From contig JAHFDU010000098.1 in the NCBI GenBank assembly GCA_023248835.1, positions 1-11,514 on the forward strand: a stretch of DNA of 11,514 nucleotides. The letters run 5' to 3'. Below are positions 6,216 through 11,514 of the stretch, piece by piece. The notes beneath the pieces were generated by a model. That model ran no database searches, was not told the origin of the DNA, and saw only the letters and a program-made list of their open reading frames with translations. This DNA comes from Myxococcales bacterium. GTDB taxonomy: Bacteria > Myxococcota_A > Polyangia > Palsa-1104. Every line of letters starts with the position of its first letter. Positions within the stretch are counted from its first letter, which is position 1. The translations under genes and the position numbers were made by a program.

Positions 6216-7325
6216 ATGTCGACATTTCTCGAAGAGCGCCATCTCACCTTTCGCGCCGTCGCTCAGCGGGTCGCCAAAACGCTCGCTGACATTGACGATC
6301 ACCAAGCACGAGTCGCAGTAAAGAAAATGGGCGAGGCTGGGCTGCTCGCCGCCTGCGTGCCAGCAGCCTATGGCGGGCTTCGCGACACCGTCGAGCTACG
6401 CGATCTGGTGGTAGCGCGAGCGGCGCTCGGCTATGAATCGCCGCTCGGCGACGCCCTGTTTGCCATCCAAGGTCTGGGCAGCTATCCGGTGACCATCGCT
6501 GGCAGTGAAGCGCAGCGGCGCGATTTGCTACCGAGAATCATCGCTGGCAACCTCATTTGCGCCTTCGCCATGACCGAGCCAGAGGCGGGAAGCGACGCTG
6601 GCGCGATCGCCACCCGCGCGAGGCAAGAGGGCGACGCCTATGTTCTTGACGGCGAAAAGTGTTTCATTTCGAATGCGGGAATCGCTGATGCATACGTGGT
6701 GTTTGCGCGCTCAAGCGACGACAAACATCGCGGGCTCGATGCGTTTTGGGTCGAAGCCAAGAGCGCCGGTCTTAAGGCCACACCCACTACACTTATCACT
6801 CCACATCCGATCGGCACCGTCCGTTTTGACAATTGCCGGGTGCCGGCATCGCAGCGTCTCGGCAAACCGGGCGATGGTTTTTCGATCGCGATGGCGACGC
6901 TCGATCTTTTTCGCACCTGCGTCGGTGCCGCCGCCGTCGGCATGGCGGCACGCGCCCGCGACGAAGCCATCGCTCATGTCAAATCGCGCCGCCAATTTGG
7001 CCGTCCGCTGGCTGATTTTCAGGCCACCCAGATGACGCTCGCCGACATCGCCACCGACGTGGCAACTTCGACGCTGCTGGTGCTTTCGGCGGCGCATCGC
7101 GTCGATACCAGCGGCCCGAGTGCCATCGATTCTTCGATGGCCAAACTTTGGGCCACCGAATCGGCGTTTCGTGTCGTCGATCGCGCGCTGCAGCTCCACG
7201 GCGCCCGCGCGCTGGTCTCCGGCCACATTCTCGAGCGACTCTACCGCGACATCCGGGCGCTGCGCATTTATGAGGGCACCAGCGAAATTCAGAAACTGAT
7301 CATCGCCAAAGCGCTGCTGCGCTGA
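6216..7325 (+). CDS. Acyl-CoA dehydrogenase
   Basis: A 369-aa FAD enzyme that would introduce a double bond between C2 and C3 of an acyl-CoA, passing electrons to electron-transfer flavoprotein in the cytoplasm. All family landmarks are present: helical N-terminal domain (VKKMGEAGLLAACVPAAYGG), signature 1 AFAMTEPEAGSDAGA at about 116-130, the beta domain (GEKCFISNAGIADAYVVFA), signature 2 RRQFGRPLADFQATQMTLAD at about 256-275, and the C-terminal RIYEGTSEIQKLIIAKALL with the probable catalytic base E353. Length is close to the usual 380. Acyl specificity cannot be read from the sequence. ATG 6216 is used; an ATG at 6211 is out of frame. A weak GATAGA box ends eight nt before the start. Downstream lipase and FadL genes suggest fatty-acid or other hydrophobic ester use. 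Repeat copies flank the gene on both sides. Confidence 0.93.
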   Translation: MSTFLEERHLTFRAVAQRVAKTLADIDDHQARVAVKKMGEAGLLAACVPAAYGGLRDTVELRDLVVARAALGYESPLGDALFAIQGLGSYPVTIAGSEAQRRDLLPRIIAGNLICAFAMTEPEAGSDAGAIATRARQEGDAYVLDGEKCFISNAGIADAYVVFARSSDDKHRGLDAFWVEAKSAGLKATPTTLITPHPIGTVRFDNCRVPASQRLGKPGDGFSIAMATLDLFRTCVGAAAVGMAARARDEAIAHVKSRRQFGRPLADFQATQMTLADIATDVATSTLLVLSAAHRVDTSGPSAIDSSMAKLWATESAFRVVDRALQLHGARALVSGHILERLYRDIRALRIYEGTSEIQKLIIAKALLR

Positions 7326-7332
7326 AAATCGA

Positions 7333-7437
7333 TTTTGAAAGGCGGACCAATCCGACTGATTCATGAATCAATCCGAAACTCGAGACTCTAGACTCTAGAC
7401 TCTAGACGGCGCCCGGAAGTCCGGGCGCCCCTGACGG
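7333..7437 (+). repeat. Dispersed intergenic repeat, copy B
   Basis: The core 7333-7380 aligns with copy A in the same orientation, with one-nt and two-nt gaps, and contains the perfect 14-bp palindrome TGATTCATGAATCA (7357-7370). It is followed by a different heptamer array: CGAGACT, CTAGACT, CTAGACT, CTAGACG (7381-7408). The tail CCGGGCGCC-C-CTG-A-CGG (7421-7437) again matches copy A. Just upstream AAAATCGATTTT (7325-7336) is a 12-bp palindrome overlapping the stop of the dehydrogenase. Confidence 0.7.
7408..7429 (+). terminator. Strong GC hairpin after the acyl-CoA dehydrogenase, no T-tract
   Basis: GGCGCCCGG and CCGGGCGCC form a perfect 9-bp stem with the loop AAGT. No run of T follows, so classical intrinsic termination is doubtful. 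It may still halt or protect the dehydrogenase mRNA, or be a structural part of repeat copy B. Confidence 0.45.
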
Positions 7438-7460
7438 GATTCGACGTGAACCTCAAGCGG

Positions 7461-7489
7461 TTGACAGCGCAACGAGAACGCACAATATT
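7461..7489 (+). promoter_or_regulatory. Predicted promoter of the lipase-FadL operon
   Basis: A perfect -35 TTGACA (7461-7466) is followed after 17 nt by AATATT (7484-7489, 4 of 6). Transcription would start near 7496, only a few nt before the TTG at 7499. This implies that lipase and FadL are transcribed separately from the dehydrogenase. Confidence 0.5.
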
Positions 7490-7498
7490 CGGCCCGTT

Positions 7499-9973
7499 TT
7501 GAGGGCTGCTCTTCATTTTTCGGTTTTTGCGGTGTCCGCCTGTTCGCTTTCGCTGCAGCCGGTGCCCAACGTGGTACAGGCGCGCTTTGATCCCTCGGCC
7601 CACGTGCTGCCGATGCCCACCGATGTCGTGCGCGATGCCAAGCTGTCGCGACTCAATTTGCCGCTCGACGACGATCTTTCGGCGGGCGAACGCGAGTTGC
7701 GCGTTTGGCTCAATCAGCTCGATGGCTGGCCAACCACTTTGTCAGCGACGGTGAGTTTTTCCGGTCGCGTCGATGGCAGCAGCATCGATGAGAACAGCGT
7801 TCAAGTTTGGCGCTGGGGGCAGAGTCCGATCCCCGTCGCTGCACTCAAGCGCGAGCTTGACAGCATTGGCACCGGACTGACGATTGCTCCTCCCGAACTC
7901 GGCTGGGAACGAGGGCAGACTTATGTGATTGTTGTCCGAGGCGGCACCGCTGGCGTCCGCGGCGCGGCGCGAGAGCCGGTGATTGCAGATGCAGCGTTTT
8001 ATTTTCTGCGATCAAAACAACATCTCGATGATCCGGCTCACCAGCGCGCCTTCCCCGGCGACACCTTGGCGGAACGTCTCGACAACGGCAAGAAACTGGA
8101 AGAGATCCGCCTCGGCCTCGCACCTTATTTCGACAAGTTCGAAAAGGGCAATATTCCGCGAGAAGAGATCGCGATTCTTTGGTCGTTCACAGCCACCTCG
8201 CGCACCGAGATCGCGATGGACAAAGTGTCGCAGCGTATGCCGCTGCCGTTTGACTTGCTGCTCGACCGAACCACGCACCACATCGACATTCCGGCGCATG
8301 ACGGCGACTCTCCAGTCGAGAGCGAGGGCAAAAAACGGCTCGCCGACTTTGACGGGTGGGCGCTGTCGGGCAATCCAATGTTTGAGACTTCCGCACCAAT
8401 CGAGACGCCTGCGAGCGATGCGGTGGAGCTCTACGAGGTTGGTGGCGCTGACGTGCCGCCGCGTCGCATTTCGACCGCGCTCAAATTGTATTCCGATCGA
8501 ATGCACGTTGAAGTGACGCCGGCCGAACTTTTGAAAGAAGCGACGACGTACGGTTTGGTGATCCGCGACAGTTTGCGCGCGGAAAATGGACTGCCGGTGG
8601 TGCCGATGACCATCGGCCAGTTGATGCGTTCGAGCGCGCCGATCGAAATCGATGGCAAGAGCCAGATCGGCGGTGTTTCCGACGAGGACGCGGCGCGGGT
8701 CGAATGGACGCGGCAGCGCATCAGCAAACTGCTCGACATGATCGGGCGCGATCATGTGGTGAGCGCGTGGCCGTTCACTACTCAGACGGTGGTGCCGCTT
8801 GCCAAACAGGCGATCGCAGCCGCTGCGGAAGCAGCGCCAGCCGCGAAACCGGAAAACATCGTCAAACTTACGCCAATCCAAGCGCTGACCGATTTTCCGC
8901 TGGCGATCTCATCGCTGCTGTTCGTCAATCAGGTCTATCACGGTACGCTCAAGCTGCCGACTTGGCTCGACGACGACACCCGCGCCTGGCGCAGGGACAG
9001 CAAGCCGACAGTGCGCACCGTTGCCTTCACGCTGACGCTGCCGCGCGGTGCTCGCGAGAACGTTCCGGTGGTGATTTTCGGCCACGCGATCGCGACCGAG
9101 CGGCGGTTCGTGTTGTCACTGGGGGATGCACTCGCCCAGAGAGGATTCGCGGCGATCTCGATCGATTTCCCTTACCACGGTGCCGATACCCGCTGCATCG
9201 ACGGCGGGCTCATCGCGGTTCCCGATCCGCAGACCGGAAAATTGCAGACGCTGCCGCCCTGCCAAAATGGTTACACCTGCAAAGCGCATGGTCGCTGCGT
9301 CGATGCGTTTGACACCGGCAATCATTTGAGCCGGTGGCCGGTGCTCAATTTTCCCGTCGCATCGGGAGCGGCGTTCATCGAAATCGACCATATCGGTAAC
9401 ACCCGCGATCATTTTTTGCAGGCGGTGCTCGATCTCTCAGAGCTGCACCGCTCGCTCCGTGAAGCGGACTGGAGTGCCACTGGCGTCCATTTTGACAGTC
9501 ACGCCGTGCACTATGCTGGCCAGTCGCTCGGCGGCATCATTGGCGGCAGCTTTGCATCGCTCGACGCCAATCTCAATCGCGTCGTGCTCAATGTTCCAGG
9601 TTGCGATCTGGTCGACATGTTTTCGAACTCGAGTTATTTCGGCAGTCACATCCAGGCTTTTTTTACCCGCGAGAAAATCGATTCTAGGAGCTGGCAGGCG
9701 GCGCGCTTTCTCAATTTGGCCCGTCTGATGATCGACAACATCGATCCGCAGAGCATGGCGTATCTGATGAAGGGCCGTCCGGCGATGATCCAGATGGCGA
9801 CCCTCGATCTGATCATTCCCAACCCGTACACTGAGCTGTTGTCGCGCCTTTCTGGAATGCCCAAGCGTGATTATGTCGCCGAGCATGCTTTCGTGGTCAT
9901 TCCGATTGAGCCGGCGTTTGCTCGCGGGCAGGCGGACTTGGCCGATTTCCTTGTCGGAAAGCTGGTGCCATGA
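7499..9973 (+). CDS. Large lipoprotein with alpha/beta-hydrolase (lipase/esterase) domain
   Basis: The 824-aa protein has a short lipoprotein signal (MRAALHFSVFAVSAC; lipobox VSAC, lipidated Cys 15), then an Ig-like, Lipase_bact_N-type N-terminal half (DPSAHVLPMPTDVV onward; ERGQTYVIVVRGG) and a C-terminal alpha/beta-hydrolase fold from about 510. Visible catalytic elements are the oxyanion region VVIFGHAIATER (about 525-536), nucleophile elbow AGQSLGG with S676, a candidate acid in LDLIIPNPYT (D770) and a candidate His in AEHAFVV (H796). A cysteine-bearing insert follows the IDFPYHGADTRC strand: C566, then C588-x5-C594-x5-C600, looking like a small disulfide knot. It would hydrolyse esters at the envelope; the natural substrate is unknown. 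The TTG start is the only one that gives a signal peptide with an N-terminal Arg; no ribosome site is visible. Its stop overlaps the FadL-like start as ATGA. Confidence 0.85.
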   Translation: MRAALHFSVFAVSACSLSLQPVPNVVQARFDPSAHVLPMPTDVVRDAKLSRLNLPLDDDLSAGERELRVWLNQLDGWPTTLSATVSFSGRVDGSSIDENSVQVWRWGQSPIPVAALKRELDSIGTGLTIAPPELGWERGQTYVIVVRGGTAGVRGAAREPVIADAAFYFLRSKQHLDDPAHQRAFPGDTLAERLDNGKKLEEIRLGLAPYFDKFEKGNIPREEIAILWSFTATSRTEIAMDKVSQRMPLPFDLLLDRTTHHIDIPAHDGDSPVESEGKKRLADFDGWALSGNPMFETSAPIETPASDAVELYEVGGADVPPRRISTALKLYSDRMHVEVTPAELLKEATTYGLVIRDSLRAENGLPVVPMTIGQLMRSSAPIEIDGKSQIGGVSDEDAARVEWTRQRISKLLDMIGRDHVVSAWPFTTQTVVPLAKQAIAAAAEAAPAAKPENIVKLTPIQALTDFPLAISSLLFVNQVYHGTLKLPTWLDDDTRAWRRDSKPTVRTVAFTLTLPRGARENVPVVIFGHAIATERRFVLSLGDALAQRGFAAISIDFPYHGADTRCIDGGLIAVPDPQTGKLQTLPPCQNGYTCKAHGRCVDAFDTGNHLSRWPVLNFPVASGAAFIEIDHIGNTRDHFLQAVLDLSELHRSLREADWSATGVHFDSHAVHYAGQSLGGIIGGSFASLDANLNRVVLNVPGCDLVDMFSNSSYFGSHIQAFFTREKIDSRSWQAARFLNLARLMIDNIDPQSMAYLMKGRPAMIQMATLDLIIPNPYTELLSRLSGMPKRDYVAEHAFVVIPIEPAFARGQADLADFLVGKLVP

Positions 9974-11205
9974 GAGCGGCTGTTTTGGCGATTGCGTTGC
10001 TGTCACCGGAGAGCCTGTGGGCCGCCGGCTTTGAGCTCAGCGACCAGAGCGTGCTTGCCGCTGGTGCTGGGGGCACTGGCGTTGCACGGCAGGGCGACTC
10101 GGGTGCGGCTTGGTACAATCCCGCGGCGCTTGCCGATGGACGTGGTCTGCGCGCTGGCGTCGCACTGTTTTTGGCGGTGCCGCGACTGAGCGCCTCTCCG
10201 GCGACAGCGGGATTTACGCCGTCCGGACAGTCGACTTCGAACGAACTCGGTGTCGCGACTCCGTTTTCGGCGCACCTTGGTTGGTCGCGCGATCGCTATG
10301 CGCTCGGTCTCTACGCTGGCACTTCGCACGGTTCGAGTGTGGTCTGGCCGGTCGGTTGGTGGGGACGTTTCGACGCGCAATCCTCAAGCGTGAGAGTGAT
10401 TCGCGCTGCACCTTCGTTTGCGGTTCGGTTAGGTCCGGTGCGCTTAGGCGTCGGCGTTCACATCGACTACGCGGTGCTAGAGCTTGAGCGCACTCTCGAT
10501 TTTGTCGACGCCGAAGGTTCATCCCATCTTCGATTGAGCGGCATGAGCGCCGGCGGCGACGCTTCGATCTATTGGCAAGCGATGGCCGATCTAGCGTTCG
10601 GTCTCACTTATAAAAGCCGGACGGTGATGAATCTGTCGGGCGAAGCCACGTTCAAAGTACCCGATTCATTTTCCAGTCGCGCTCCCGATCAGACGATCAC
10701 GTCAAACTTGATCTTGCCCGACCGATTGGCGCTCGGGACGGCCTGGTCGCGCGGCCTCCTGACCCTATTTGCCGACGCGACGCTGACATTGTGGTCGGTA
10801 CGCGATGTTGTACGCATCGATTTTTCGAGTCCAGCCAACAAACCTCTGATCGAGCCGCAACGCTGGAGCGAGAGTTTTTCGCTGCGCGTCGGTCTCGAGG
10901 AATCGGTTCATCCGCGCGTCACTCTTCGGGGTGGCATTTACTATGATCAACAAGCCGCACCTGCCGAGACGCTGGCACCGTCGAGTCCTGACATGGCGCG
11001 GTTCGGGCTTACTGTCGGGGGATCGCTGCAGCTTCAGCGCAGCTTGGCTGTCGATCTCTCCTATTCGCTGGCGATTCTGCTGCCACGCGACTCGAGCAGC
11101 CCAGATGCCATTCCCGCATCTTTCTCAGGTCAGATTCATATGATAGGAATTGCATTTCGAGCCGCGCAAGCATCGCCGACTTCGCCGAATGTAGTTACCC
11201 GCTGA
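9970..11205 (+). CDS. FadL/OMPP1/TodX-family outer-membrane transporter
   Basis: The 411-aa product has a signal peptide cut near LWA|AGFEL, followed by the family's N-terminal hatch signature: AGFELSDQSVLAAGAGGTGVARQGDSGAAWYNPAALADG. The rest alternates short amphipathic strands and turns (FSAHLGWSRDRYALGLYAG; FAVRLGPVRLGVGVHIDYAV; RLALGTAWSRG; VTLRGGIYYD; MARFGLTVGGSLQLQRS), as expected for a 14-strand beta barrel. A strand HMIGIAFRA lies close to the end, with about 14 extra residues beyond it. FadL proteins let long-chain fatty acids or aromatic hydrocarbons diffuse across the outer membrane. The start overlaps the lipase stop by four nt, so the two are translationally coupled: ester cleavage and uptake of the released product is the natural reading. 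Substrate cannot be told from sequence. Confidence 0.92.
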   Translation: MRAAVLAIALLSPESLWAAGFELSDQSVLAAGAGGTGVARQGDSGAAWYNPAALADGRGLRAGVALFLAVPRLSASPATAGFTPSGQSTSNELGVATPFSAHLGWSRDRYALGLYAGTSHGSSVVWPVGWWGRFDAQSSSVRVIRAAPSFAVRLGPVRLGVGVHIDYAVLELERTLDFVDAEGSSHLRLSGMSAGGDASIYWQAMADLAFGLTYKSRTVMNLSGEATFKVPDSFSSRAPDQTITSNLILPDRLALGTAWSRGLLTLFADATLTLWSVRDVVRIDFSSPANKPLIEPQRWSESFSLRVGLEESVHPRVTLRGGIYYDQQAAPAETLAPSSPDMARFGLTVGGSLQLQRSLAVDLSYSLAILLPRDSSSPDAIPASFSGQIHMIGIAFRAAQASPTSPNVVTR

Positions 11206-11208
11206 CTT

Positions 11209-11246
11209 CCAATTCCATTCCTACATTTCGTGAATTGGCCTATGAT
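11209..11246 (+). promoter_or_regulatory. Inverted repeat and -10 box upstream of the last gene
   Basis: CCAATTC (11209-11215) and GAATTGG (11232-11238) are perfect 7-bp arms 16 nt apart, followed two nt later by the -10-like TATGAT (11241-11246, 5 of 6). The -35 is poor (TTCCTA at 11218-11223, inside the loop). The pair could be an operator bracketing the -35 region or a weak hairpin ending the lipase-FadL mRNA. No T-tract follows. Confidence 0.4.
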
Positions 11247-11255
11247 GGAAAAGTC

Positions 11256-11514
11256 ATGTGCCATGCTCCGCTAGACGACTTTGCTGCACGCGTAGCTTCG
11301 GCGCGCAGCCTTCCGTCTGGTGTGGCGCGCGGCCATGCACTGGTCGAACTTGGCGAACAACGTGCCGGCTTGCGTCACCGCAGCGTCGAAGTGGCCTCTC
11401 TGCTGAAGGAGGCGCTGCAGCAGCTGCAAGGCACCGGCGCATTGGTGTCCGAAGGGCGGGCGCACCACCGTCTCGCCCAGGTGGCGCTCAGCGACAATCG
11501 CTTGACCGAGGCCG
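11256..11514 (+). CDS. Start of a helical, probably TPR-like protein, cut by the window edge
   Basis: The frame is open from ATG 11256 to the right edge (86 residues, starting MCHAPLDDFAARVASAR). The content is helical and Ala/Leu-rich, with a heptad-like LLKEALQQLQ and a stretch GRAHHRLAQVALSDNRLTEA that fits one half of a tetratricopeptide repeat (spacing of A, L, A and the final EA). TPR arrays mediate protein-protein contacts; no catalytic domain is visible in this part. The near absence of a leader after the TATGAT box agrees with the other transcript-leading genes here. No Shine-Dalgarno is evident. It could instead be some other alpha-helical repeat protein. Confidence 0.6.
   Translation, partial: MCHAPLDDFAARVASARSLPSGVARGHALVELGEQRAGLRHRSVEVASLLKEALQQLQGTGALVSEGRAHHRLAQVALSDNRLTEA

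Noticed and set aside
6216..7325. Acyl-CoA dehydrogenase considered as a transposed cargo because repeats flank it
   Set aside because: No transposase, target-site duplication or composition shift is visible; the copies are in direct orientation and look like intergenic repeats rather than element ends.
6711..7364. Minus-strand frame of 217 codons opposite the acyl-CoA dehydrogenase
   Set aside because: Antisense shadow of a strongly supported enzyme; no motif of its own.
6032..7408. Heptamer arrays considered as a CRISPR array
   Set aside because: Units are only 7 bp with no unique spacers between regular repeats and no cas genes nearby.
8012..8881. Minus-strand frame of 289 codons inside the lipase gene
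   Set aside because: Composition is Arg/His-rich antisense-type with no domain, signal or ribosome site.

Overview
The window is GC-rich (near 60% by eye) and densely coded on both strands. Lipoprotein, signal-peptide and outer-membrane beta-barrel genes point to a Gram-negative bacterium. Gene families resembling those of Myxococcota/Bdellovibrionota-type 'deltaproteobacteria' suggest that broad group, but there is no rRNA or other marker, so this is inference. I see no tRNA, rRNA, transposase, integrase, phage gene or CRISPR array.

Layout. (1) 1-1755, minus strand: a small exported protein of unknown function followed 44 bp later by an AddB/UvrD-like helicase-nuclease-type protein whose 3' part lies beyond the left edge; a good sigma70-like promoter sits at 1789-1818. 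(2) 1889-2845, plus: a membrane-anchored protein with four cysteines and no known function. (3) 2779-5008, minus: a tiny membrane protein with SecY-like sequence overlaps the start of a 667-aa phosphoenolpyruvate-synthase/rifampicin-phosphotransferase-like protein, whose 3' end overlaps the convergent gene by 67 bp. (4) 5091-5987, plus: an exported 3D (Asp-Asp-Asp) domain protein, related to the catalytic domain of MltA lytic transglycosylases. (5) 6216-11205, plus: acyl-CoA dehydrogenase, then a large lipoprotein esterase/lipase overlapping by ATGA a FadL/OMPP1-type outer-membrane transporter. (6) 11256-end: the start of a helical, TPR-like protein.

How the genes fit together. The lipoprotein lipase, FadL-type porin and acyl-CoA dehydrogenase make a coherent outside-to-inside route: ester hydrolysis at the envelope, passage of the hydrophobic product across the outer membrane, and a flavin-dependent oxidation in the cytoplasm. 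The lipase and FadL genes are translationally coupled; the dehydrogenase has its own transcript or is separated by a repeat and a hairpin.

The most unusual signals are non-coding. Two copies of a roughly 50-bp palindrome-containing repeat flank the dehydrogenase gene, each followed by a different heptanucleotide tandem repeat and then a shared GGGCGCC-type tail. The transcript-leading genes at 1889, 5091, 7499, 11256 and possibly 5008 have a -10-like box ending only 5-9 nt before the start codon, which suggests leaderless mRNAs. The palindrome CGATCG, and its extension GCGATCGC (nine copies, the same octamer as cyanobacterial HIP1), is far more frequent than base composition predicts. I did not find a convincing new defence or biosynthetic system.
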